A DNA stretch of 64,000 bases from Chryseotalea sp. WA131a (GTDB taxonomy: Bacteria; Bacteroidota; Bacteroidia; Cytophagales; Cyclobacteriaceae), in assembly GCA_025370075.1 (NCBI GenBank), contig CP073016.1, forward strand, positions 2,418,001 to 2,482,000, read 5' to 3'. This document shows, piece after piece, positions 19,085 through 27,228 of this stretch (its first letter is position 1; each line of letters opens with the position of its first letter). The notes under the pieces were generated by a model. That model saw only the letters and a program-made list of their open reading frames with translations. It did not search any database and was not told the origin of the DNA. Position numbers and translations under genes: made by a program.

Positions 19085-20401
19085 ATGTTAATTGTAAAAT
19101 TTGGAGGCACCTCAGTAGGCAAGCCCGAACGGATGAAAAAAATTGCTGAGTTGGTATTGGGCATGCCGGGGAAAAAGATTGTCGTGCTTTCTGCCCTAAG
19201 TGGCACTACCAATACCCTTGTCAGGATTGGTGACGCGTTGTTGGCGCATCAGCCCGCTACAGCACAAAAAGAAATTGCCGATTTAGAAAAGCATTATCTA
19301 CAATTCATTCAAGAGCTGTTTGCCGCTGAAAGCCACAAAGCTGTAGGTGAAGAAATCGTGAGCCGCTATTTCAGTTTGTTTCGTTTGTTGGCGGCAGGGA
19401 AGTTTGACGACCGCAGCTATCGTGAATTACTCGCACAAGGCGAATTGATTTCTACCGAACTTTTCTATCATCATTTGCAAGAACGGAAAATCAACTCGCG
19501 GTTGTTGCCTGCGTTGCATTTTATGTCGATAGACGAAAACAACGAGCCTGAACTAGAGAAAATATCCGAGCGATTGGTTCCGATTCTGGAAACCATTCAA
19601 GCAGACATTATTGTTACGCAAGGGTACATCTGCCGAAACCATAAAAATGAAATCGATAACCTAAAACGTGGCGGTAGTGATTACACGGCTTCGCTGATGG
19701 GGGCTGCCATCCGAGCAGAAGAAATCCAAATCTGGACCGACATTGACGGCATGCACAACAATGACCCGCGCATCGTAAAAAAGACCAAGCCCATTGCTGA
19801 ACTTACGTTTGACGAAGCAAGTGAACTGGCTTACTTTGGGGCGAAAATTTTACATCCATCCACGATCGTGCCGGCTCAGAAATATGGTGTACCCGTGCGA
19901 TTGAAAAACACGATGGAAGAAAAAGCACCTGGCACCATCATCAGCACGAAGGGTTCGCGCGCGCAAGTAAAAGCCATTGCTGCCAAAGACGGCATAATCG
20001 CCATCAACATCAAATCATCTCGCATGTTGTTGGCGTATGGATTTTTGAGAAAGGTGTTTGAGGTATTTGAGAAACATAAAACACCTATTGATATGATTTC
20101 CACTTCGGAGGTGGCCGTATCGGTTACCATCGATGATGCCAGTCACTTAAATGAATTATTGGAAGAACTCAACAACTTCGGCACGATTGAAGTGGACAAA
20201 AACCAAACCATTATTTGCATGGTAGGCAACGCACTGGCCGAAAAAGAGGGCGTGTTGAAAGAAGTATTTACCGCTCTTGGCACTGTGCCTGTGCGCATGG
20301 TCTCTTTTGGCGGAAGCCATAACAACATTTCCATTTTGGTCGACACCGGTCATAAAGAGAAGGCACTGAATTTATTGAATGAGGGGTTGTTTAGTTTTTA
20401 G
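19085..20401 (+). CDS. lysC: Aspartate kinase, monofunctional with ACT domains
   Basis: The start is placed at ATG 19085, because MLIVKFGGTSVGKPERMKK is the normal N-terminus of the family; an outer in-frame start at 18947 would add 46 residues with no family resemblance. 438 residues. It makes aspartyl phosphate, the first step to lysine, threonine and methionine. The kinase domain shows KFGGTSVG, the LAQGELIST segment, RGGSDYTASLMGAAI and LAYFGAKILHPSTIVPA. Two C-terminal ACT domains begin near IAINIKSSRMLLAYGFLRKV and IICMVGNAL. The layout fits lysine-sensitive class III enzymes, though the effector cannot be read from sequence alone. The next gene starts 3 nt after its stop, so the two may share a transcript. 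Confidence 0.93.
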   Translation: MLIVKFGGTSVGKPERMKKIAELVLGMPGKKIVVLSALSGTTNTLVRIGDALLAHQPATAQKEIADLEKHYLQFIQELFAAESHKAVGEEIVSRYFSLFRLLAAGKFDDRSYRELLAQGELISTELFYHHLQERKINSRLLPALHFMSIDENNEPELEKISERLVPILETIQADIIVTQGYICRNHKNEIDNLKRGGSDYTASLMGAAIRAEEIQIWTDIDGMHNNDPRIVKKTKPIAELTFDEASELAYFGAKILHPSTIVPAQKYGVPVRLKNTMEEKAPGTIISTKGSRAQVKAIAAKDGIIAINIKSSRMLLAYGFLRKVFEVFEKHKTPIDMISTSEVAVSVTIDDASHLNELLEELNNFGTIEVDKNQTIICMVGNALAEKEGVLKEVFTALGTVPVRMVSFGGSHNNISILVDTGHKEKALNLLNEGLFSF

Positions 20402-20404
20402 CTT

Positions 20405-21145
20405 ATGAAATATAGATTTGTTTCTTTTTTGCTTTTGGTGTCACTTTTTTCCCAAGCCCAATCGCTTATTGTTGGAATACCATCGGCCGATGTAGCCGAA
20501 AAGCATCACTTAGAAATCACCCACGAGAGCCAATGGAATTTTTGGGAGGATGGCATGAAATGGAACAGCTTTAATTTTGCTTGCTACGGTATCGGCCACC
20601 ACACCGAATTGACCGCTGCCCTCAATAATCTTAACAATGATGGAAGCACCAATTTGGCACTCGGCTTGGGCGCAAAAAAGGTTTTCCCCATCCTAAAAAA
20701 TTTCACATCCCTACAAGAGATTAAACTTACCGCAGGAAGTAATTTTCTTTATTCAGTCAATAAAAAAGATCCGGGTATTTGGCTCTATTCACATGCAAGC
20801 TTCCGATTGCCAAACGTGCATACCCGGTTTACGGTTGGCGGTAGTTATGGGACCTATCAGGCATTTGGCTTTAGAAGGTTTTTGGTAAATGGTGAACAGC
20901 AATCTGAACCGCGTGACCCATTTGCGCTCATGTTGGGTTTTGAACAGCCCCTGACTAAACACATCAGCTTAATTGGCGATTGGTTTAGTGGCACACATGA
21001 TTTGGCAGCGTTCATCCCTGCCATGCAAATCGATATAAAAAAGCATGTGCTCATATTTGGCTACAAGTTTCCCAATCCCAATACAGGAAGCCATGCTTTC
21101 ATTTTAGAATTTATGGTTAGCATCCCGACTAAAAAGGTGCAATGA
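20405..21145 (+). CDS. Secreted protein of unknown function, probable outer-membrane barrel
   Basis: 246 residues with a clear signal peptide ending SLFSQAQS. The mature sequence is beta-strand rich with aromatic residues at strand ends (ITHESQWNFWEDGMKWNSFNF, GLGAKKVFPIL, IWLYSHASFRL, HVLIFGYKFPNP) and ends in a hydrophobic strand. That suggests a small outer-membrane barrel of about ten strands. No family is recognised. It follows lysC by 3 nt; the link is probably positional rather than functional. Confidence 0.65.
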   Translation: MKYRFVSFLLLVSLFSQAQSLIVGIPSADVAEKHHLEITHESQWNFWEDGMKWNSFNFACYGIGHHTELTAALNNLNNDGSTNLALGLGAKKVFPILKNFTSLQEIKLTAGSNFLYSVNKKDPGIWLYSHASFRLPNVHTRFTVGGSYGTYQAFGFRRFLVNGEQQSEPRDPFALMLGFEQPLTKHISLIGDWFSGTHDLAAFIPAMQIDIKKHVLIFGYKFPNPNTGSHAFILEFMVSIPTKKVQ

Positions 21146-21206
21146 TCTCATTTGTGCTGAGAGGCAACGCTTTCTAAATTCCCTAAAAAATTTAAACTAA
21201 TAACCC

Positions 21207-21214
21207 TACCTTTG
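21207..21214 (+). promoter_or_regulatory. Possible -7 promoter box for the PurF paralogue
   Basis: TACCTTTG fits the Bacteroidota -7 consensus TAnnTTTG. The -33 region is poor. Transcription from here would place the palindrome at 21226-21285 inside the 5' leader. Confidence 0.4.
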
Positions 21215-21225
21215 TGTTCACATTG

Positions 21226-21285
21226 GGACTTAGGTGTTGGGGCTTAGTCAAAAGACCAAACGCCTAAGTCCCAAGCCCCAAGTCC
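21226..21285. repeat. Heptamer-word palindrome (GACTTAG type) in the leader of the PurF paralogue
   Basis: The left arm (21226-21247) splits into 7-nt words close to GACTTAG: GACTTAG, GTGTTGG, GGCTTAG. The right arm (21264-21285), read on the minus strand, gives GACTTGG, GGCTTGG, GACTTAG. The arms are separated by 16 nt and would form a roughly 22-bp imperfect hairpin ending 7 nt before the ATG at 21293. Confidence 0.75.
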
Positions 21286-21292
21286 TAACTAT

Positions 21293-23176
21293 ATGAGCGA
21301 TACCATCCTTCACGAGTGCGGAATTGCCCTCATCCGTTTGCGAAAGCCCCTTTCTTACTACATCGAAAAGTATGGCACCACCTACGCCATGAACAAGATG
21401 TACATTCTAATGGAAAAGCAGCACAACCGCGGCCAAGATGGTGCCGGCATAGCCAACATAAAGCTCGACCAAAAACCGGGCTTTCGTTTTTTTAGCCGGT
21501 ATCGATCCATCAAACCACAACCCGTGGCTCACTTATTTAAAAAAATTGGAAAAAAATATAAGAAGGCACAAAAAGAAGGGAAGGAAAAATTTAGGAACGA
21601 AGATTGGCTGAAAGAAAATGTAGCGTTTTCGGGCGAGCTGTGGCTCGGCCACTTGCGCTATGGCACACACGGACTGAACAGCATCGAAAACGTGCATCCC
21701 TTTCTTCGTCAAAATAACTGGCGAAGCCGCAATTTGGTAATGGCTGGCAACTTCAACATGACCAATGTGGAGGAGCTATTCAACGTGCTCGTAGACTTAG
21801 GTCAGCACCCCAAAGACAAAGTGGACACGGTGACGGTGATGGAAAAGATCGGTCACTTTTTAGATGAAGAAGTGCAAAGTCTGTTTCAGAAATACAAAGA
21901 TCAGTTTACCAACAAAGAAGTTTCGGATATCATCGAGAACGAACTCAATCTGCAAAATGTGTTGAGGCGTGCGTGCAAAGATTTCGATGGCGGCTATACC
22001 ATGGCGGGTATGACGGGCTCCGGCTCAGCCTTTGTGGTGCGCGACCCTTCGGGCATTCGGCCAGCATTTTATTATACGGATGAAGAGATTGTGGTGGTGG
22101 CTTCTGAAAAGCAAGCCATCAAAACTGCATTCAACATCGACTACGATCAAATTCAGGAAGTAAAACCGGGGCATGCGTTGGTCATCAACAAAGACGGATC
22201 GTTCGCACAGCATCAGGTGATCACTCCATTAGAAAAAACATCGTGCAGCTTTGAGCGGATTTATTTTTCGCGCGGAACCGATCCAGAAATTTACCAAGAG
22301 CGCAAACGCTTGGGTAAGTTGCTGGTGCCGCAAATTTTAAAGTCCATCAACTTCGATCTAAAGAATACCATCTTCTCGTATATCCCCAACACAGCCGAGA
22401 CAGCCTTCTTGGGCATGATGGCTGGCATTGAAGAATACCTCATCAGCAAACAGAAAGAAATTTTTATTGACGGCAAACCAACGGTCGATTCGTTGGAAGA
22501 TATTTTATCGTTCCGCCCGCGGATGGAAAAAATCGTAATCAAAGACGTGAAGCTACGCACCTTCATTACCGATGACGACCATCGCGATGAAATGGTGGCC
22601 CATGTGTACGACACCACCTATGAAGTGGTGAACAAAGGCAAAGACACCTTGGTAGTAATCGATGACTCGATTGTGCGAGGCACTACGCTCGAAAAAAGTA
22701 TTTTAAAAATGCTCGATCGGCTGGGCCCAAAAAAAATTGTGGTGGTTTCATCCGCTCCTCAAATCCGCTTCCCAGACTGCTACGGTATTGACATGAGCAA
22801 GATGGGGGACTTTGTTGCCTTCCGCGCGGTGATCAAATTATTGAAAGAACAGGGCAAAGATTATTTGTTAGGTGAGGTGTACGAGCAGTGCCAGCAAGCG
22901 AAGTTGGAAGAAAATCCGACAAACTATGTCAAGCGACTGTACAAAGAATTTTCACCTGAAGAAATCTCCAACAAAATTGCAGACATCGTTCGCCCCGAAG
23001 GCATGAAAGCAGAACTTGAAGTGGTGTATCAAACCATCGAAAATCTGCATAAAGCCATCCCCAATCATTCGGGCGATTGGTATTTTACAGGTAACTACCC
23101 AACCCTAGGCGGCATGAAAGTGGCCAATAAATCTTACTTGAACTATATGGATGGGAAGTTGGTGAGGGCGTATTAG
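21293..23176 (+). CDS. purF: Amidophosphoribosyltransferase, long-form Bacteroidota paralogue
   Basis: 627 residues, longer than the roughly 470-510 of canonical PurF. It has a class II glutamine amidotransferase domain with the nucleophile in HECGIALIRL (Cys9, so an eight-residue leader must be removed if Cys is to be N-terminal), EKQHNRGQDGAGIA and LGHLRYGTHG. The phosphoribosyltransferase domain carries the PRPP loop VVIDDSIVRGTTLEKS at about residues 454-470. The first committed step of purine synthesis is the expected reaction. Bacteroidota often carry this long form as well as a canonical PurF, so its exact role is uncertain. A stable hairpin lies immediately before its start codon. Confidence 0.88.
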   Translation: MSDTILHECGIALIRLRKPLSYYIEKYGTTYAMNKMYILMEKQHNRGQDGAGIANIKLDQKPGFRFFSRYRSIKPQPVAHLFKKIGKKYKKAQKEGKEKFRNEDWLKENVAFSGELWLGHLRYGTHGLNSIENVHPFLRQNNWRSRNLVMAGNFNMTNVEELFNVLVDLGQHPKDKVDTVTVMEKIGHFLDEEVQSLFQKYKDQFTNKEVSDIIENELNLQNVLRRACKDFDGGYTMAGMTGSGSAFVVRDPSGIRPAFYYTDEEIVVVASEKQAIKTAFNIDYDQIQEVKPGHALVINKDGSFAQHQVITPLEKTSCSFERIYFSRGTDPEIYQERKRLGKLLVPQILKSINFDLKNTIFSYIPNTAETAFLGMMAGIEEYLISKQKEIFIDGKPTVDSLEDILSFRPRMEKIVIKDVKLRTFITDDDHRDEMVAHVYDTTYEVVNKGKDTLVVIDDSIVRGTTLEKSILKMLDRLGPKKIVVVSSAPQIRFPDCYGIDMSKMGDFVAFRAVIKLLKEQGKDYLLGEVYEQCQQAKLEENPTNYVKRLYKEFSPEEISNKIADIVRPEGMKAELEVVYQTIENLHKAIPNHSGDWYFTGNYPTLGGMKVANKSYLNYMDGKLVRAY

Positions 23177-23186
23177 AAATTTTTAA

Positions 23187-23263
23187 GATGTAGGATTTTA
23201 GATTTACGATTTAGGATGCTCTTATTCAAAGCGCTTAGAATCTAACATCACAAATCTAAAATC
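23187..23263. repeat. Heptamer-word palindrome (GATTTTA type) between the PurF paralogue and phoH
   Basis: The left arm reads as consecutive 7-nt words GATGTAG, GATTTTA, GATTTAC, GATTTAG, GATGCTC (23187-23221). The right arm (23236-23263), read on the minus strand, gives GATTTTA, GATTTGT, GATGTTA, GATTCTA. It lies between two convergent genes and its right end overlaps the phoH stop codon (23262-23264). Confidence 0.75.
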
Positions 23264-24206
23264 AAGAATTATTACTTCCATACGCTTCAATAATATCCCT
23301 CACCAATTTATGCCGCACCACATCGCGGCCACTCAACTCAACAAACCCAATTCCTTTTACTTGATTTAAAATCCGCACGGCTTCTTTCAGGCCTGAGCTT
23401 TGCTTCGAAGGCAAATCAATTTGTGAGGTATCGCCCGTTACAATCATTTTCGATTCTGGCCCCATGCGGGTGAGGAACATTTTCATCTGCATGGGCGTGG
23501 TGTTCTGCGCTTCGTCCAACAAAATAAATGCGTTGTTGAGTGTGCGTCCACGCATATAAGCAAGTGGGGCAATCTCAATGATCTCACGCTCCATATAAAA
23601 TTTCAATTTCTCGTGCGGCACCATGTCGTTGAGCGCATCATAAATCGGCCGCAAATAAGGATCGATTTTTTCTTTTAAGTCGCCCGGCAAAAAGCCGAGG
23701 TTCTCTCCCGCTTCCACAGCCGGTCGGGTAATGATAATCCGCTTGACGGCTTTATTTTTTAAGGCACGCACTGCCAAGGCTACGCTGATAAATGTTTTGC
23801 CCGTTCCCGCTGGCCCCAACGCAAATACGAGATCATTGTCCTTCACCGACTGCACCAGCTTTTGCTGGTTTACTGTTTTCGGTTTGATGGGCGAGCCTTT
23901 CGTTCCATACAAAATCACGCCATCGGTAGAATCTTCAGGCAAATCTTCTGGCCGCTCTTGGGCAATGTAGCCACGTACATTTTCTTCCGTTACGCGGCCA
24001 TACTGGTGAAAATGATCCTGCAGCGATTGAAGGATACTACTGATGAGGATGATTTCTGGCTCCTCGCCTTTCAGCAAGATTTCATTGCCGCGCGAAATGA
24101 TGCGGCTCTTCGGAAATGCCTGCGACAAAGAAGCGATGTTCTTATTCTCAGCCCCTAAAAAATCCAGCAGCGGAATGTCTTCGATGGTAATAATTTTCTC
24201 GATCAA
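23262..24206 (-). CDS. PhoH-family ATPase
   Basis: 314 residues. The P-loop is ALGPAGTGKTFISVALAV at about residues 132-149, followed by RIIITRPAVEAGENLGFLPG, the YLRPIYDALNDM segment, FILLDEAQNTTPMQMKMFL (Walker B) and TGDTSQIDLP. This matches the cytoplasmic PhoH/PhoL ATPases, which resemble superfamily I helicase cores and are linked to RNA metabolism, often beside ybeY. No ybeY is next to it here. An N-terminal region of about 110 residues (KH-like in this family) precedes the ATPase core. Convergent with the PurF paralogue. Confidence 0.95.
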   Translation of the reverse strand: MIEKIITIEDIPLLDFLGAENKNIASLSQAFPKSRIISRGNEILLKGEEPEIILISSILQSLQDHFHQYGRVTEENVRGYIAQERPEDLPEDSTDGVILYGTKGSPIKPKTVNQQKLVQSVKDNDLVFALGPAGTGKTFISVALAVRALKNKAVKRIIITRPAVEAGENLGFLPGDLKEKIDPYLRPIYDALNDMVPHEKLKFYMEREIIEIAPLAYMRGRTLNNAFILLDEAQNTTPMQMKMFLTRMGPESKMIVTGDTSQIDLPSKQSSGLKEAVRILNQVKGIGFVELSGRDVVRHKLVRDIIEAYGSNNS

Positions 24207-24360
24207 TGAATATAAGTTGAAATGAAGTAATTTTACTGTGTACTACGGAGGTTAGCCGACATTAAAATCATTAAACACCTTTCATGTTTAGAGAAATCAA
24301 TAGCCGTGCAAGCAATTACCGAAGTAGTAACCCTACAAATTTAATGAAAATCCAATGCGA

Positions 24361-24391
24361 GTTGCCGGACATTCGTGAAGTGTCCAGCAAC
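24361..24391 (+). promoter_or_regulatory. Hairpin just upstream of the SAM hydrolase gene
   Basis: GTTGCCGGACA (24361-24371) and TGTCCAGCAAC (24381-24391) form an 11-bp inverted repeat with one mismatch and a 9-nt loop, 17 nt before the ATG at 24409. It could be a leader hairpin or an operator. The rest of the 24207-24408 gap shows nothing recognisable. Confidence 0.4.
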
Positions 24392-24408
24392 CTTTGAATC
24401 ATCTATAC

Positions 24409-25182
24409 ATGGCCATTGTTACCTTATTAACGGACAGCGGAGAGAGTGACCATTATGTGGCCGCCATCAAATCCAAAGTGCTTACGGTAAACCCCGGCCT
24501 TACCGTGGTGGACATCAGCCATAAAATTGCTGCGTGCGATATAGGCCATGGGGCATTCGTTTTAAAGTCGGTGTTCCGCGATTTTCCAGCCGGCACCGTT
24601 CATTTGGTTGGGGTAGATTCCATCGGCAATCGAGATGATTTTTTTATTGCCATTCAATTAGAAGATCATTTTTTTGTGGGTGTTGATAATGGCCTATTGG
24701 GATTGATCAGCGATAAAACTCCGCAACAGGTAGTTCAATTAAATTCCGTCAATCCCATTCGCACCACCTTTCCTGAAAAAGATATTTTTGCGCCAGCGGC
24801 TGCCAAGTTGGCGAGCAAGGTGGCCATCACCACACTGGGTAAACCACTTGGTACGTTCAAAAAGATGACCGATCGGCATGTAAAAGCTACTAAGCGGTTG
24901 ATTGCCGGTCATGTCATTCGTGTAGATCATTTTGGAAATTTGATTACCAATATCCCCAAAGATGCCTTTGATGTATTGAGTGCGAATAAAACATTTACCA
25001 TTCAGTTTGGTGGTGAAAAATTCAGGCGCATTCATAAAAATTACTTCGATGCCGAGCCGGGCGATTGTGTGTTGATTTTTAATTCGATGGGATTGTTGGA
25101 GATTGGTATGTACAAAGGCAACGCGAGTGAATTACTAGGATTGAAATACGATAGCCCGGTGAATATTTTGTTTGATGAATAG
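24409..25182 (+). CDS. SAM hydroxide adenosyltransferase (DUF62 / SAM-dependent chlorinase-fluorinase family)
   Basis: The start is at ATG 24409 (MAIVTLLTD); a TTG 15 nt upstream adds nothing that fits the family. 257 residues. Family members split S-adenosylmethionine with water to adenosine and methionine; halogenating relatives are rare. Visible signs are TLLTDSGESDHYVAAIK (substrate-binding Asp), the DISHKI segment (the Asp-Arg/Lys-His triad typical of the hydrolases), FFVGVDNGLLG, and a C-terminal beta-barrel domain from RLIAGHVIRVDHFGNLITN. SAM hydrolysis is therefore more likely than halogenation. Cytoplasmic. Confidence 0.9.
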   Translation: MAIVTLLTDSGESDHYVAAIKSKVLTVNPGLTVVDISHKIAACDIGHGAFVLKSVFRDFPAGTVHLVGVDSIGNRDDFFIAIQLEDHFFVGVDNGLLGLISDKTPQQVVQLNSVNPIRTTFPEKDIFAPAAAKLASKVAITTLGKPLGTFKKMTDRHVKATKRLIAGHVIRVDHFGNLITNIPKDAFDVLSANKTFTIQFGGEKFRRIHKNYFDAEPGDCVLIFNSMGLLEIGMYKGNASELLGLKYDSPVNILFDE

Positions 25183-25190
25183 AATCCGAA

Positions 25191-25233
25191 ACTGGATGCT
25201 AGATGCTGGCAGCTAGTATCCAGCATCCAGTAC
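25191..25233. repeat. Heptamer-word palindrome (CTGGATG type)
   Basis: The left arm has words CTGGATG, CTAGATG, CTGGCAG (25192-25212). The right arm CTAGTAT, CCAGCAT, CCAGTAC (25213-25233) reads on the minus strand as GTACTGG, ATGCTGG, ATACTAG. The arms abut with essentially no spacer and fill most of the gap between two plus-strand genes. Confidence 0.7.
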
Positions 25234-25242
25234 CAAGAACTA

Positions 25243-25542
25243 ATGGATATGCTGATAAGAATTGTACTAATGCACTTTACCGAACAAGGGGGAAAAGAAT
25301 TTTTAGAGATATTCAATGCCCACAAAAAAGCAATACGCCACTTTCCGGGGTGCTCTCATTTGCAATTGCTAAAAGACATTCGCGACCCCAACTGCTACAC
25401 TACCTTAAGCTATTGGGAAAAACCAGAAAGCTTAGAAAATTACCGTAATTCTGAACTGTTCGAAAACGTGTGGAGCCGCGTGAAACCACTATTTGCAAGA
25501 CGAACAGAGGCTTTTTCGCTCGAGAAATTTATTGAACTCTGA
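25243..25542 (+). CDS. Antibiotic-biosynthesis-monooxygenase (ABM) domain protein
   Basis: 99 residues. It opens with MLIRIVLMHFTEQGGKEFLEIF (a second ATG at 25249 may be the true start) and continues with PGCSHLQLLKDIRDPNCYTTLSYWEKPESLENYRNSELF. This is the single ferredoxin-like domain pattern of ABM/quinol monooxygenase-like proteins, which work as dimers. Some relatives act on quinones or haem, others have no known activity; the substrate here is unknown. It lies downstream of the SAM hydrolase, separated by a palindrome, and just upstream of tRNA-Leu. Confidence 0.75.
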   Translation: MDMLIRIVLMHFTEQGGKEFLEIFNAHKKAIRHFPGCSHLQLLKDIRDPNCYTTLSYWEKPESLENYRNSELFENVWSRVKPLFARRTEAFSLEKFIEL

Positions 25543-25574
25543 TTTGGTTGAGTTTCAAACTTTGGGCATATTTG
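25543..25574 (+). promoter_or_regulatory. Promoter of tRNA-Leu
   Basis: TTTG (25543-25546), a 20-nt spacer and CATATTTG (25567-25574) match the Bacteroidota -33/-7 arrangement with one difference from TAnnTTTG. The tRNA begins 50 nt downstream of the -7 box. Confidence 0.45.
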
Positions 25575-25623
25575 CACCCTCTTTTGCTAATCGGCTAGTT
25601 TTTGTCGCAATTTAGCAACTCAA

Positions 25624-25705
25624 GCCTGAGTGGCGGAACTGGTAGACGCGCACGACTCAAAATCGTGTGCCTTCGGGCGTGCCGGTTCGATTCCGGCCTT
25701 AGGTA
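25624..25705 (+). tRNA. tRNA-Leu (anticodon CAA)
   Basis: 82 nt with a leucine-type extended variable arm. The acceptor strand GCCTGAG pairs with CTTAGGT (25698-25704, one G-U at each of two positions). The D arm contains GGTAGACGCG. The anticodon stem GCACGA/TCGTGT encloses the loop CTCAAAA, giving anticodon CAA, which reads UUG. The T arm is GCCGG-TTCGATT-CCGGC (25681-25697). The 3' CCA is not encoded. Confidence 0.95.
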
Positions 25706-25706
25706 C

Positions 25707-25736
25707 AAAGCCACGCACATTGCGTGGCTTTTTTTA
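25707..25736 (+). terminator. Terminator after tRNA-Leu
   Basis: A 10-bp stem AAAGCCACGC (25707-25716) / GCGTGGCTTT (25722-25731) with a 5-nt loop and a T-run, two bases after the tRNA end. Confidence 0.9.
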
Positions 25737-25745
25737 TTGCGCCAA

Positions 25746-26528
25746 ATGCTTACTTTGAAGCGCAATAAAAAAACCTTGATCCCTATACTTTCAAACCTCA
25801 GCACCGAAAACTTCTCAATTGTAATATCGGTCGCCTTGCTATTGGGCATGGCCAAAACAGGCGTCCATGGAGCGGGCATGTTGTCGGTCCCTCTGCTTGC
25901 CATCGCCTTTGGCGGCAAGGTCTCGAGCGGACTGATGCTGCCCATGCTGTTGATCGCTGACATTTTTGGCGTGTGGTACTATCATCGTCACGCCTCGTTC
26001 AACTATTTAAAAGTCTTATTTCCATGGGCAGCTGTAGGCGTGATAGCGGGAAGTTTAGCGGGGAACTTTATCGATGACGGAGTTTTTAAAATCATCATGG
26101 CCACCACTATTTTCATCAGCTTAATTGTGATGGTTTGGATGGAGCTGGGTGGTAAAGAAAAAGTACCCGACAATATTTATTTGGGAAGAGGCTCTGGATT
26201 TTTGGGTGGTTTTACTTCCATGATCGGCAATTTGGCTGGCACGGTAATGGCCGTTTATTTTTTAAGCATGCGGCTACCTAAAAATATTTTCATTGGCACT
26301 ACCGCTTGGTTTTTTCTGGTGGTGAATTGGTTTAAGGTACCTTTTCACGTGTGGGTGTGGCATACTATCCAGTTGGACTCTTGTTTGTTTGCTTTGGCGC
26401 TCACTCCTGCTATTATTTTTGGTGCTTTCATAGGTATTTATTTAGTCAAGAAAATGAGTGACCTTTTTTATCGTTGGTTCATCATTGGCATGACAGCTGT
26501 TGCCGCGTTGATTATGATTTTAAAATAG
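25746..26528 (+). CDS. TauE/SafE-family membrane permease
   Basis: The start is ATG 25746. An earlier in-frame start at 25602 would run through the tRNA and its terminator and must be wrong. 260 residues, about eight hydrophobic segments. The pattern GMAKTGVHGAGMLSVPLLAIAFGGK and the repeat of a similar half later (GFLGGFTSMIGNLAGTVMAVYFL) are typical of TauE/SafE (DUF81) transporters, which export sulfite, sulfoacetate or related organosulfur anions. The substrate cannot be assigned from this sequence, and no sulfur-metabolism gene is next to it. Confidence 0.88.
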   Translation: MLTLKRNKKTLIPILSNLSTENFSIVISVALLLGMAKTGVHGAGMLSVPLLAIAFGGKVSSGLMLPMLLIADIFGVWYYHRHASFNYLKVLFPWAAVGVIAGSLAGNFIDDGVFKIIMATTIFISLIVMVWMELGGKEKVPDNIYLGRGSGFLGGFTSMIGNLAGTVMAVYFLSMRLPKNIFIGTTAWFFLVVNWFKVPFHVWVWHTIQLDSCLFALALTPAIIFGAFIGIYLVKKMSDLFYRWFIIGMTAVAALIMILK

Positions 26529-26669
26529 CTTTTAAGCCAAAAAGAGAAAGAAAAAGATTTTCAAAACCTAAATTATTTTCAAAAAAAGGACAATTTGCAA
26601 AGTCATTTGAACATAAAATTCTTTACTTAAAATCAATTTTTCCAAAATCATATTTAAACAAAAAAGATT

Positions 26670-27140
26670 ATGCAAATCACCAAGCACAAGGTGGCCTCTA
26701 TCCACTATACATTAACCGATAACGATGGCAATGTGCTTGACAGCAGTGCAGGCCGCGAACCATTAACCTATATTCAAGGCATCGGCAACTTAATTGCAGG
26801 TATGGAAGAAGGACTGGAAGGAAAAACAAAGGGCGAAAAATTCAATCTGAAAGTTAGCCCCGAAAAAGGATATGGTGTAAAGGACGATGCTCTCACGCAA
26901 AAAGTACCGCGCAGCGCTTTTGGCACGCAAGAAGTAAAAGTGGGTATGCAATTTCAAACCAACCAAGGCGGTGTGGTCACCGTCACTCACGTAGGTTTAG
27001 CTGAAATTACCGTTGATGCCAATCACCCATTGGCGGGAGTAGAACTTAATTTTGCAGTAGAGGTTTTGGAAATACGCAATGCTACCGATGAAGAAATTTC
27101 TCATGGTCACGTGCACGGTCCAGGTGGGCATCATCATTGA
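26670..27140 (+). CDS. SlyD-like FKBP-type peptidyl-prolyl isomerase
   Basis: 156 residues. The FKBP domain (ASIHYTLTDNDGNVLDSS, REPLTYIQGIGNLIAGMEEGLEG) is interrupted by an insert-in-flap chaperone domain (about residues 70-125), ends at FAVEVLEIRNAT, and the protein finishes in a short His-rich tail (HGHVHGPGGHHH) that likely binds nickel or another metal. This is the SlyD architecture: a cytoplasmic isomerase and folding helper. It stands alone, with no adjacent hydrogenase maturation genes. The 141-nt gap upstream is A/T-rich with no obvious signal. Confidence 0.92.
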   Translation: MQITKHKVASIHYTLTDNDGNVLDSSAGREPLTYIQGIGNLIAGMEEGLEGKTKGEKFNLKVSPEKGYGVKDDALTQKVPRSAFGTQEVKVGMQFQTNQGGVVTVTHVGLAEITVDANHPLAGVELNFAVEVLEIRNATDEEISHGHVHGPGGHHH

Positions 27141-27228
27141 TCGGTAAACTATCAACGAGAAGATTATCCTTTAGAGGAAACAAGGATTGTAAGTAAAATA
27201 GATGTTTAGCTCTTGCTGAAAATATTAT

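Noticed and set aside
24409..25182. A halogenase role for the SAM hydrolase-family protein
   Set aside because: The visible motif set fits the water-using members of the family; nothing specific to chlorinases or fluorinases was seen.
25602..25745. In-frame extension of the TauE/SafE gene
   Set aside because: It covers the tRNA-Leu gene and its terminator, so it cannot be coding.
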